NCBI RefSeq assembly: GCF_001517085.1
Contig: NZ_LRAC01000134.1
Coordinates: 1 to 64,000 of the forward strand
Length of the DNA stretch: 64,000 bases
Direction: 5' to 3'
Source of the DNA: Paenibacillus sp. DMB5
GTDB lineage: Bacteria > Bacillota > Bacilli > Paenibacillales > Paenibacillaceae
Within the stretch, counting starts at the first letter, position 1; each line of letters begins with the position of its first letter. Made by a program: the position numbers and the translations under genes. Positions 52,746 through 61,609 of this stretch are shown here, piece after piece. A model generated the notes under the pieces. It was not told the origin of the DNA, searched no databases, and saw only the letters and a program-made list of their open reading frames with translations.

Positions 52746-54309
52746 TGTCCGCAATCTCTCCTAAAGTTCTGCTGAACAGCATATCAAGGTCCAGCTGATA
52801 ACCCTTGCTTCCCAGCTGCCAGATGATTTCCATCGCCTTGATGGAATCCCCGCCCAGATCCAGGAATGTCTGCTCTGCTGCTATTTCACTTTTCAGCACA
52901 CTTGTCATCACCTGCATAATTTCATTGCGGTTATTACTGGCCATAGAATTGCCATTTATGATTTCTGAGATATCCGTTTTACCGTTAGTATTCATAGGAA
53001 TAATATCCACCACCTTCACTGTAGGAACCATATACTCAGGCAGCCTGCTCCGCAAATGTCCGCGCAGCTGCTCCAGATTCACCTGATCCTTCACATAGAG
53101 CATCAGCCGCTGTCCGTCGTAGTGAGCCAGACAATCCTTTTGCAGGCCGAAGCTGTAGGCACATTTCTCCACTTCCCCCAGCTCGATGCGGTAGCCGGAG
53201 ATTTTGACCTGCCTGTCCTTGCGCTCCACATAGATAATCTCTTCTTCCGCATCAAGGTACACCGTGTCCCCGGTCCGGTAAAAGCGTCTGCCGTCCAGCT
53301 CCAGCAGAGCTCTGCTGCTTGCCTCCGTATTCCCGAAATAACCGCGCATGACGCCGGAATCTGCAATCAGCAGCTCTCCCTGCTGCCCTGCAGGAACCGC
53401 GAGATTATCCCCGTCTACAATCATGAACGCCCCCTGGTCAAACAGTTTGCCGATCGGCATCTGCAGCTCAGTACCGTCAACCCGGTGGGCGGTGGCAAAG
53501 ACCGTGGTCTCCGTTGGCCCGTAGACATGGAGGACGGTGCAGTAGCGTGCAGCCTCCTGCAGATGATGTACGGAGCAGCGCTCGCCTCCGGTCAGAACCA
53601 GCGAGACCTTGCGGAACAGCTCAGGGGCTTCATCCACATAGAGGTTGAATAGCCTTGTAGTCAGGAATAACGTATCTATTCCGTCAAAACGTTCAGGAAC
53701 TGTGTCACAGTCCAGGCTGTCATCCTTACTGATCAGCTTCAGCGTCATTCCGTTCAGCAGCCCGCCAAAAATCTCATAGACAGAAGCATCGAATTCCAGC
53801 GGGGCAAGCTGGCCCATAGTCTCACCCTGGTAGAAGCTTGGTTCATTGACTATCTTACCGATAGACCGGTCTTCGATAGCTACCGCTTTCGGCTCTCCGG
53901 TGGAGCCTGAGGTGAAGATGATATAGAGCAGGCTGTCAGGCTGTCTTTCCGTTTCAGGCAGCGCAGCTTCCTCTCCGCCTCCGGCCTCGGCGATAGTATG
54001 CAGACTGACCTTGGCCTGGACAAGTAACTTCATCTTCTCCTTGCGGTGGTCCGGATAAGATTCCGGAATAACACAATAAGCGGCTCCGGCCCGGATGGTA
54101 CCGATCATAAGCACAATGGAATCTGCTCTTTCCGGGCATTCAATGGCTACCACATCCCCTTTACCTACGCCCCGGCTGCAGAGGCCGGCAGCAACACCGC
54201 GGGTAAGCTCATCCAGCTGCCGATAGGTTAAAGTGCGGGATTCATCCAGAATAGCCGTTTTTTCATGGTATAAATTAAATATAATGTTAATTTTTTCTTT
54301 TAAATTCAC
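52729..54309 (-). CDS. NRPS adenylation-carrier didomain protein
   Basis: Free-standing A-T protein of about 526 residues. The start is GTG 54309 (MNLKEKINIIFNLYHEK), six bases after AAGGGGG. Motifs: YIIFTSGSTGEPKAVAI, PLEFDASVYEIFGG, LHVYGPTETTVF, YRTGDTVYL, ERKDRQVKISGYRIELGEVE, MNTNGKTDI, carrier FLDLGGDSIKAMEI. An approximate code read by eye is D-A-Y-F-L-G-V-V-F-K, near isoleucine-type codes, so a branched aliphatic amino acid is likely. Overlaps with both neighbours suggest coupling. Confidence 0.92.
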   Translation of the reverse strand: MNLKEKINIIFNLYHEKTAILDESRTLTYRQLDELTRGVAAGLCSRGVGKGDVVAIECPERADSIVLMIGTIRAGAAYCVIPESYPDHRKEKMKLLVQAKVSLHTIAEAGGGEEAALPETERQPDSLLYIIFTSGSTGEPKAVAIEDRSIGKIVNEPSFYQGETMGQLAPLEFDASVYEIFGGLLNGMTLKLISKDDSLDCDTVPERFDGIDTLFLTTRLFNLYVDEAPELFRKVSLVLTGGERCSVHHLQEAARYCTVLHVYGPTETTVFATAHRVDGTELQMPIGKLFDQGAFMIVDGDNLAVPAGQQGELLIADSGVMRGYFGNTEASSRALLELDGRRFYRTGDTVYLDAEEEIIYVERKDRQVKISGYRIELGEVEKCAYSFGLQKDCLAHYDGQRLMLYVKDQVNLEQLRGHLRSRLPEYMVPTVKVVDIIPMNTNGKTDISEIINGNSMASNNRNEIMQVMTSVLKSEIAAEQTFLDLGGDSIKAMEIIWQLGSKGYQLDLDMLFSRTLGEIADNVSHG

Positions 54310-55494
54310 AGAAATCCCCCTTTTCCGCCAAATAATCAAGTCTGCTGCCTAAGTCACCTATAAGTGCTGCAATCTGATCATCTGAATACTTGGCCTTGCT
54401 GTATTCCACTTCTATGCCGTTCTCCTGCTGGTAATGGTAGACCCTGATGTATAATTCAAACTTGCACATCCGGTCCGCCGGTATGTAGCGGAAATGCCGG
54501 AACATGTCCTCCTCATAGGAGTACACGATCGGATATTCAATCATCCCGCGGGAGTCATTGCCGGGGTCTCTGAAGCTCTGAAGATTGCTGCCGTGAATAT
54601 TCCGGATTCTGGACTCCGCATCCTCTTCCGCTTGTATCTGCTTAGGCATCATCCGCACATAGCAGCCCGCTTCAGTGAAATTCCCGATTCTCATCCGCCA
54701 GTTGCCTATTGTGCCGTAGATATCACCGCTGCACATACTGCCCAGTACCTCCTCAAGCAGCCCCTGAAAAACGGCGTTCTTCGTGACCTTCAGCCGTAAG
54801 GCCAGCTGCTGGACCGCTTCCTGGCGGGCGGCTGTAAGCATGACGGCAAGCCTTCCGGCACCGGGAGCAGGTCTGGGCTGCAGCGCCGCAGCCTCAGCAG
54901 CCTTTCCTTCACCTCTGCTGGAGCAGCGCTATGCCCCTGGAGTTCACAGATTGCACGGTAGCCGGATAAAGGAAGGGAAGCCTGTGGTATAATCTCCTGC
55001 CCTTCCAGCAGCGTGCCGATGAAATCCTGTTCAAAGCGGCGGATTCCCAAGCCATCCACGGCGATATGATGGAACTCTACATACAGGAACCGCTTATCCA
55101 GCCATTCCAGAAAGGTCAGGCGCCAGGGATAATGTGCAGCCAGATCAATCCCGGAGCTGCAGCCTCTGATATATTCTTCAGGCGCTTCATGAATTTCCAG
55201 TGGTTCCACACTGAAATCCTCCGGCTGCAAAGGGGTATACCGCTGGTAGAATTTCCGCAGCTGCGGGTCGTAATCATATTTTACCTGGAGCGTCTTATGC
55301 GCCTTAATAACGGTGTACAACGCTGCTCTTACAGCCCCGTAACTGGTATCCGCATCAAGCGTGTACAACAGCGGCAGCCGGTACAGCGGCAGTTTATTGC
55401 AGATGAACATCTTGCGCTGGATCGCGGTCAGCTCGCTGATCTCCTCCTCCCGGGAATCCGGGGAGTATGCATATTCAAGCATGATCGGCTTCAC
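54287..55494 (-). CDS. Free-standing NRPS condensation domain, split by a frameshift
   Basis: The frame from 55494 carries the first half of a condensation domain (AYSPDSREEEISELTAIQRK, catalytic VEFHHIAVDGLGIRRFEQ with His143 and Asp147). It then turns into arginine-rich nonsense ending at 54790. The overlapping frame ending at 54287 contains the second half (RLAVMLTAARQEAVQQLALR, YGTIGNWRMRIGNFTE, MIEYPIVYSYEED, YHYQQENGIEVEYS). A one-base restoration between about 54850 and 54920 joins them into about 400 residues, normal for a C domain. No carrier follows. Start GTG 55494 or ATG 55482. Confidence 0.78.
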
Positions 55495-56602
55495 CCGCCT
55501 CTACAGCAAGCTCCTGAAGGGCTGACCGCACATCCTGGACAATCCGTGCTTCTTCCTCCAGCGTGTAAACCAGATCGTCAATATACAATCCGATCCGGCA
55601 CTCCCGGGCAGACAGCTGGAAATTCACCAGCAGCTGAAATTTCGACACACCGGGGAACTCCAGCACCTGGTCAAACAACGCTCCTTCACCGCTGCCGGCC
55701 ACCAGGGTCTGAAATACAATTGCCGGGAACTCAAGTGTGAAGCCGGCTCCGTTCAAATCATAGATCGATGCCGCCTGATACCGGTGTGCTGTAGTAAGGC
55801 TCTCACGGAGGACATTGTCATCCTCAGTGTTGAAGAAGACTGGCAGTACCCGGGCAAAGGACTGGACAACATGGATTGCGCCGGGGATTACCCTTCCGTG
55901 GTACACCGCGCCCACATAGCCCTGTGTATGATTGAAAGCCAGTGCCAAACGGCTCGTCAGGGAAGAGAGCAGCCTGTGTTCCTGCTCCGGATACGGCACT
56001 TCTTCTGCCTGACAGGTAAACTCATAAAAATGATAGCTTCCCTTGGTCCGAACCGGCTTGCCCAGACTTGGATAGGCGTTGTAACGGAGAAGCGGCTGCC
56101 AGCCCTGCACATCACCGGCAATAGCTGCCTTATAGCTGCCGGCTATTTGCGCATACTGGGCATATTGCACAGGCTGGCCGTTGAAGCTGTCCTCGATCTG
56201 GCTGAGCAGAATACCGAGACCTATCTGGTCAATAAGCATATGACGCATATTGAGATACAGGTAGGTGTGCCCGGTGGAGACCAGTGTAACCAGCCTGATA
56301 TCCCATAGCCGTCCACCGCCCTGCAGGCGGAACCCGCTGCTGATTTCCTGCAGCTGACCGGCATCAGCCAGTGTGATATGCTCAATTTCCACATGCCTGT
56401 TCTGTCCGATCTTCCCGTGTACTTCGCCATCGGCGTAGATATACTCTGTGAAGAAGACATCATTGCATGCAATAACATGCTCAATCGCAGCCTGCAGCGC
56501 ATTCAATTCAACCGTGCCCTGCTCTGAAATCCGGTAAGCATACTTCACATCGTACATATTGGATTCCGCCAGGCGGAAGCTGTCGATAAACAGCACCTTC
56601 AT
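55475..56602 (-). CDS. Condensation-domain-like protein with altered active site
   Basis: A 375-residue protein with the chloramphenicol-acetyltransferase-like fold of C domains. The usual HHxxxDG is RHMLIDQ (in YLYLNMRHMLIDQIGLGILL): the second His and the Asp remain, the first His is Arg and the Gly is Gln. The C-terminal half (VVQSFARVLPVFF, FPGVSKFQLLVNFQLSARE) follows the C-domain pattern. It may be a noncanonical condensation, cyclisation or transfer enzyme, or inactive. It overlaps the upstream stop by four bases (ATGA). Confidence 0.7.
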   Translation of the reverse strand: MKVLFIDSFRLAESNMYDVKYAYRISEQGTVELNALQAAIEHVIACNDVFFTEYIYADGEVHGKIGQNRHVEIEHITLADAGQLQEISSGFRLQGGGRLWDIRLVTLVSTGHTYLYLNMRHMLIDQIGLGILLSQIEDSFNGQPVQYAQYAQIAGSYKAAIAGDVQGWQPLLRYNAYPSLGKPVRTKGSYHFYEFTCQAEEVPYPEQEHRLLSSLTSRLALAFNHTQGYVGAVYHGRVIPGAIHVVQSFARVLPVFFNTEDDNVLRESLTTAHRYQAASIYDLNGAGFTLEFPAIVFQTLVAGSGEGALFDQVLEFPGVSKFQLLVNFQLSARECRIGLYIDDLVYTLEEEARIVQDVRSALQELAVEAGEADHA

Positions 56603-58077
56603 AAAGTTTGGGCATTCGTATCTGTCCGGCTCTGCAGCATCCCATTGCGGGAAGGCGGCATGGCGGCCCGCTCCAGAATCAGCCGCTTCAGCTCGCGGAG
56701 CGTGCCCGAAGTATAAATATCCTGATAGCTGAGCTGTACACCCAGATGCTCGTAAATGTCCGTAATCATTCTTGCTATATCCATTGAAGAGATCGAGGAG
56801 TGGAACAGGTCCTCATCTTCACCGATATCAGGCAGCCACCTGCTGCTTCTCTCTTCCCGCACAGCGGGTCCGGCAGACGACGCTGCAGTCTCCATGACAG
56901 CCGCCATCGGTACATGCGTATCACCGGCAGGCTGCGACAGCTCCAGCCGGTCCAGCATAATCAGCATCTCCTCCAGTCCGGAGAACAGGTGCTGGATCAA
57001 GGGCTGGTCGCAGCAGTATTCATACTCCAGGTGGTCGCCGTATTCATTGAACTGCAGATGGTTATTGTACTTGTGGAGATAACCGCCCAGCGTAAGCCGG
57101 GAGAATACCTCCGATCTCTGTTCCAGCTCCGGCATTCCAGTATAAGACAATACGTAGTCATACCCGTGATACCCCAGCAGCTCCATATATTCCTCATAAG
57201 ACAACAGGGCAGAGCCGCTGATAGACTGGAACAGCTCTTTGAATATGCTGCGGGCATTACCGGCATAGCTTGTGCTGTCGTCTATCTGCAGAAGAACAGG
57301 CGCAATATCCGTGAAATTTCCGATTACACCGGCCTGCTGCATTTGATCTCTGCGGGACACCACGACTCCGATCAGGTTCCTCCGCTGCGGCGACAGCAGG
57401 GCCAGCGCAAGCAGGATAACGCCGAACCGGGTGACCTTCAGCTTGCCTGACAGCGATACCGCCGCTCTGAAAGCCCCGTCTGTCAGCCGGCCGCGGCCGT
57501 AAACCGGCTCGGCATACGGGCGGCAGGTCTGATCCGGACGCTGATATTGCCTGATTCTGTCCGCATACCCGTCCATTCCCGGCAATGCCTTGGCCCGGCC
57601 ACTCAGCTTCCGGAAATAACTGCCCTCATCAAGCACAGGGGAGCTCTTGGTCAGCAGCTCCTGCTCCAGGCTGTCCAGGAACAGATACAGGGAATCACCG
57701 TCCATAATCAGATGATGCATCAGAAACTCGATGCAGTGCTCATCCTCCCTGAGATAGTAAGCGGCCAGGCGTCCGCCCCCGAAGACAGCCAGTCTCTGGC
57801 CGCCGAGAGGCACGCTGCTCCGGTAATCCTTGAAGCCGCTGTCTACGGCAAACATGTACTGTGAATCCTGTCTGATAATTCTGCCGCTGAAGGCTTCAAC
57901 TGCGTTCATTACCTTCCTGACAGCCTGATCTATTTCATCCCTGCTCCACCGGTCATCATAAGTAACGGTGAAATAAATACCGTAATCCTTACCGTGCTTT
58001 TCGGCATATAATATTTTCTGCTGCAAGGGCTCCAGCTCGTAATGCCGTGTGCCGGTCTCGGGACTGTTAAGCATCAT
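56599..58077 (-). CDS. NRPS condensation domain with unusual C-terminal carrier
   Basis: A 492-residue protein starting at ATG 58077 seven bases after GGAGGAG. It has a C domain with EFLMHHLIMDGDSLYLFLDS (His122, Asp126, complete HHxxxDG) and AGVIGNFTDIAPVLLQI, then a short linker and a carrier-like domain about residues 410-470. There, the usual GGDSI is replaced by LFHSSISSMDIARMI. A Ser stays at the attachment position but the glycines and Asp are gone, so loading is uncertain. It is the first biosynthetic gene after the ABC transporter, a place where starter acylation is often encoded. Confidence 0.8.
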   Translation of the reverse strand: MMLNSPETGTRHYELEPLQQKILYAEKHGKDYGIYFTVTYDDRWSRDEIDQAVRKVMNAVEAFSGRIIRQDSQYMFAVDSGFKDYRSSVPLGGQRLAVFGGGRLAAYYLREDEHCIEFLMHHLIMDGDSLYLFLDSLEQELLTKSSPVLDEGSYFRKLSGRAKALPGMDGYADRIRQYQRPDQTCRPYAEPVYGRGRLTDGAFRAAVSLSGKLKVTRFGVILLALALLSPQRRNLIGVVVSRRDQMQQAGVIGNFTDIAPVLLQIDDSTSYAGNARSIFKELFQSISGSALLSYEEYMELLGYHGYDYVLSYTGMPELEQRSEVFSRLTLGGYLHKYNNHLQFNEYGDHLEYEYCCDQPLIQHLFSGLEEMLIMLDRLELSQPAGDTHVPMAAVMETAASSAGPAVREERSSRWLPDIGEDEDLFHSSISSMDIARMITDIYEHLGVQLSYQDIYTSGTLRELKRLILERAAMPPSRNGMLQSRTDTNAQTL

Positions 58078-58114
58078 GCTCTTCTCCTCCTTTCAGCACA
58101 GCCTGTGGCCTGCC

Positions 58115-59221
58115 CTAGATATCCTGAGTTTTTACCCGGGTAAGCAGGAGAAAAATGAGCGCCGCACAGGCCAGCAGGCTGACAAAATGAACCGTTACCG
58201 CGCTGCCGCTTCCCGTGAACCCGCTGAACAATTCTGTGTTCAGCTCCGTAATCCACCGGGTCGGCAGAATCCGGGCGAAGCGCTGCATGCCTTCCGGCAT
58301 GATGGAGCTTGGCCAGAGTGTACCGCCGAGCATCGCCAGCGGCAGGGAGACAACGGTGACCAGCAGCCGTCCTGTGGACTGTTTCGTAGTGCGGCTGACC
58401 AGCAGCAGGCCGATGCCCGCAGCAATGACATTAAGCAGACCGTAAGCCAGTACCAGCAGCAGCAGATGGAAAGCGGACAGCTCCAGGTCGATTCCGAAGG
58501 CCCCGCTCATCAGGGCAATCATAAGCAGGAACTGGACGATACCAATCGCTGCGAATACACTGACCGTCTGTAAATAGTAGCTGAGCTTGTTTTTTGCCGT
58601 CAGCAGCACCCGTTCAGTCGTGGAGTGAACCTTGTCACCCAGGAACAGCAGGGTGTTGGTCATGGTCAGGAAGAGCATGATGAACACAATCATGTTAAAC
58701 GTGCTGGTCAGAACCACTGCGTGCGGATTGCCCAGAATACTCGGCTCGATTGTGACCGGTGCAGGAGTATCCGCCATCAGCTTCATGCTCTCCTGAAAAG
58801 CTCCGGCATCGGGTGCATTCTTTGCCAGCGTCTGCAGTGAGGAGAAGATGCTGTTCAGCTTGACCTCAAGTGATTTGGAGTTGAAATTAACCTCCTTGGC
58901 ATAGCTCTCGATCTTCAGCGCATCCGGATTGGCAAAGAGCTCACCGGCTGTACTGGTAAAAACAATTCCCAGATTCGCGCTTGTTTGAATAGCACTGTCT
59001 GCATCCTTTGCATGAATCAGGGTCACATCCTGCTTCTCCAGCATGGCGGAAACATAGGAATCAACCGCGGGATCCGGCACATACATGGCCAAGGTTACCT
59101 TGGTCGCATCGTTATACTGGGTAACCACCATGAAGGTGAACAGAACGGGCAGCAGCACCATGAAAATAAGCGTCAGCCTTCTTCTCACAATCCGTTTCAA
59201 ATAAAGTCCAAAGATTCTCAT
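58115..59221 (-). CDS. ABC-2 type transporter permease
   Basis: A 368-residue membrane subunit: one N-terminal helix (RRRLTLIFMVLLPVLFTFMVV), a large external domain to about residue 170, then five to six helices with TERVLLTAKNKLSYYLQTVS and LPLAMLGGTLWPSSIMPEGMQ, typical of ABC-2/DrrB-like drug exporters. It follows the second permease by one base. Presumed role is export of, or immunity to, the cluster product. Confidence 0.9.
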   Translation of the reverse strand: MRIFGLYLKRIVRRRLTLIFMVLLPVLFTFMVVTQYNDATKVTLAMYVPDPAVDSYVSAMLEKQDVTLIHAKDADSAIQTSANLGIVFTSTAGELFANPDALKIESYAKEVNFNSKSLEVKLNSIFSSLQTLAKNAPDAGAFQESMKLMADTPAPVTIEPSILGNPHAVVLTSTFNMIVFIMLFLTMTNTLLFLGDKVHSTTERVLLTAKNKLSYYLQTVSVFAAIGIVQFLLMIALMSGAFGIDLELSAFHLLLLVLAYGLLNVIAAGIGLLLVSRTTKQSTGRLLVTVVSLPLAMLGGTLWPSSIMPEGMQRFARILPTRWITELNTELFSGFTGSGSAVTVHFVSLLACAALIFLLLTRVKTQDI

Positions 59222-59222
59222 G

Positions 59223-60374
59223 TTATCTGACCCCCTTCCGGGTTAATGAAAAGACGGAGATTAATACGAACCCTAGAGACAGGACCAGTGCATTATAGAC
59301 AGGCATCAGGTCGATTACCCCCTGCTGGATATAGTTGAACAGCGGCTGCTGGAACACCTCATTGATGCTCAGCCTGCTGAGCGACCCGAAATCCAGCTTG
59401 ATAAAGCCGCCGCCGATAAACGTCATAACTGGAATCAGCAGGGATACGATACTGTCCAGTGCCTTCATGCGGCGTCCAAGCACTCCCAGGAACAGGCCCA
59501 GCGCGTTAAAGAAAATAGCGCCGACAATAATGATGAACAGGACCACCAGATTGTTATTGCCGTAAGAGACATTGAAGAACAGCTTGGCACAGGCCACGAT
59601 GACCAGCCCCTGAAGAATGGAGATCGAGCAGCCGGTCAGCCATTGGCTTACCACCAGCGACATTTTGGATACCGGCGAGATCAGATAGCGGTCACCCAGC
59701 GCTTCATTGTACTCTTCCTGAATGAAATTCATCGTATTGGCCAGTCCGTAAAAGAGGATAAGGACCAGCATCGTCACGCCATAGTAGCTCAGACCCGACA
59801 TACCGCCTGCTTCACCCTTCTCTCCGGCAGCGCCACCCGCCGTCAGCAGATTGCTGTAGGCATGCTGATAGACAAGCGGCTGATTATCCCGTCCGGATAC
59901 GCCCATAGCCTGGTACCCGTCGCCGAAGGCGGAGAGGGTCAGTGCGGTGATATCCACCTTGTCAATGTTCTGATCCTTGCCGTAAACCGTAACCGTACTT
60001 TCCCGGTTTGCTGTGACGCCCTCGGTCAAGCCCGCGGGCAGATAAATGAACTGGTCATATTTATCGGCCTCCAGAGCTTTGCGTGCCTCCTCTGCGCTTG
60101 CGGCAACGGTGACCTCATACAGCTCCCGGTTCTCAGCGCTGGTTAAAAAGGCTACGATATCTTTTCCGAACTGTCCGCTGTCCTCATTAACCACAACCGT
60201 ACGGGTCTGTGTAATATTGATCGCTGCTGCTGTCTCCTTGGATTCCGGCTGGAACATGGTTGATAGGGCGTTGCCCAGAATCACAATCAGCAGCAGCGGC
60301 AGCAGAATGTAGTTGACAAAGACGACAGGGCTTTTGATCTTCCGCTTCATGCTTGTTATATAGATCGTCCACAT
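59223..60374 (-). CDS. ABC-2 type transporter permease
   Basis: A 383-residue permease of the same layout (N-terminal helix FVNYILLPLLLIVILGNAL, external domain with VVVNEDSGQFGKDIVAFL, then a C-terminal six-helix block). It sits two bases after the ATPase gene and pairs with the permease ending at 58115, giving a heterodimeric exporter. Confidence 0.9.
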   Translation of the reverse strand: MWTIYITSMKRKIKSPVVFVNYILLPLLLIVILGNALSTMFQPESKETAAAINITQTRTVVVNEDSGQFGKDIVAFLTSAENRELYEVTVAASAEEARKALEADKYDQFIYLPAGLTEGVTANRESTVTVYGKDQNIDKVDITALTLSAFGDGYQAMGVSGRDNQPLVYQHAYSNLLTAGGAAGEKGEAGGMSGLSYYGVTMLVLILFYGLANTMNFIQEEYNEALGDRYLISPVSKMSLVVSQWLTGCSISILQGLVIVACAKLFFNVSYGNNNLVVLFIIIVGAIFFNALGLFLGVLGRRMKALDSIVSLLIPVMTFIGGGFIKLDFGSLSRLSINEVFQQPLFNYIQQGVIDLMPVYNALVLSLGFVLISVFSLTRKGVR

Positions 60375-60376
60375 GG

Positions 60377-61294
60377 CTAATCCCTCAAATTCTTCTTAGT
60401 CAGTTTGAAAAACACCTGTTCAAGATTTGGCGAGATGTACTGGAAGCTCTTGAGCTCATCGCCGAGCTTGTCCTTGATTTCGCTGATTACGCCGACGTTG
60501 TTCTTCGGAACCGCCAGCTCTATTTTGTTATCTTCAATAGCAACTACCGTGTAATCCGCCAGCCGTGCGGTGTAAGCGGAGCTCTTCTGCTGAAGCTCCA
60601 GCTTCAGAATGGCCTGATCTGTATAAGCCTCCAGGATGTCGCTCAGTCTGCCTTCACAGAGCAGCGTGCCGTTGTCAATAATGCCGACATGCGAGCAGAT
60701 TTTTTCGACCTCCTCCATGTAATGGGAGATGTAGACGATGGTTGTGCCCAGCTGGTTCAGCTCCAGGATGGCATCCAGAATCCGGTTGCGCGACTGGGGG
60801 TCAACCCCTACGGTCGGCTCATCGAGGATGATGACATCGGGATTGTGTACAATCCCGCAGGCAATATTCAGCCGCCGTTTCATCCCGCCCGAGAATTTCT
60901 TGGGCTTCTGCTTGCGTTCTTCCCATAGCCCTACAAACTCCAGAGCATAACGCACCTGCTTCTTCAGCTTTTCACCCTTGAGGTTATACAGCTTGCCGAA
61001 GAATTCCACATTCTCATAGGCCGACAGATCGTAGATCAGCGCCAGATCCTGCGGCACATAGCCCACCCGGCTCTTCGTGCTCTGGTTAGGATATTCATTG
61101 AACCATTGCAGCTTGCCCTTTTGAGGGTTTTCCAGACCAAGCATTACTTTGGTCAAGGTTGATTTGCCTGCCCCGTTGGGACCAAGCAGCCCGTAAATTT
61201 GTTTGTCAGTAATAGAGATGCTAAGACCGTCCAGTACCGGTTCCTTTTTGTTGTAACTGAAGTCTATAGCCTCGCCAGAAAAGATTGTCCGCAT
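60377..61294 (-). CDS. ABC transporter ATP-binding protein
   Basis: A 305-residue ATPase: Walker A LLGPNGAGKSTLTKVMLGL, Q-loop YVPQDLALIYD, signature FSGGMKRRLNIACGI, Walker B VIILDEPTVGVDPQSRNR and the switch His in YISHYMEEVEKI. First gene of the biosynthetic operon, preceded by TTTAGGAGGT. Its resemblance to drug-resistance ABC-2 ATPases fits export or self-protection. Confidence 0.95.
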   Translation of the reverse strand: MRTIFSGEAIDFSYNKKEPVLDGLSISITDKQIYGLLGPNGAGKSTLTKVMLGLENPQKGKLQWFNEYPNQSTKSRVGYVPQDLALIYDLSAYENVEFFGKLYNLKGEKLKKQVRYALEFVGLWEERKQKPKKFSGGMKRRLNIACGIVHNPDVIILDEPTVGVDPQSRNRILDAILELNQLGTTIVYISHYMEEVEKICSHVGIIDNGTLLCEGRLSDILEAYTDQAILKLELQQKSSAYTARLADYTVVAIEDNKIELAVPKNNVGVISEIKDKLGDELKSFQYISPNLEQVFFKLTKKNLRD

Positions 61295-61427
61295 TGCTGT
61301 ACCTCCTAAATGTTTTATAGCACCGCCTTAAGGGACTGCTTATGTAAAGACTGCCCTGGAAGCATCTGCCACCTCGTTTCCTACAATCACAGTTTAGCAT
61401 CGGAGCGTACGGATATACTTTTATGTC

Positions 61428-61456
61428 ATAACAGGCGTAATTTAGATAATAACTGC
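61428..61456 (-). promoter_or_regulatory. Candidate AgrA/LytTR tandem site upstream of the NRPS/PKS operon
   Basis: On the minus strand GCAGTTATT (61456-61448) and CCTGTTATG start 21 bp apart; their cores CAGTTAT and CTGTTAT match at 6 of 7 positions. AgrA-type LytTR regulators bind 9-bp direct repeats separated by 12 bp, the same period. The site is about 135-160 bp before the ABC ATPase start. The CGCAGTTA core with flank is also found upstream of agrB. The rest of 61295-61555 holds the leader and no gene. Confidence 0.6.
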
Positions 61457-61555
61457 GAAATTATTCGCACCAGGCAGCACCCGGATGACCGGTCCAGGCC
61501 GTATCAGGCTCTGCGGACATAGGCTTACAGGCGTCTGGAACTGCTTCCCTGGATG

Positions 61556-61598
61556 AAAAAAAAACGGCCATGCTGCCCGTATTGGGCGCATAGCCGTT
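61556..61598 (-). terminator. Terminator after bofC
   Basis: AACGGCCATGC and GCATAGCCGTT arms with an inner GCCC/GGGC stem are followed on the minus strand by a run of at least eight T. It separates bofC from the island promoter. Confidence 0.88.
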
Positions 61599-61609
61599 AA
61601 GTACTATAT

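Noticed and set aside
33395..61609. Prophage or integrative element carrying the cluster
   Set aside because: No integrase, phage or conjugation gene is seen in the island and I found no matching direct repeats at its two ends, so the mode of acquisition stays unknown.
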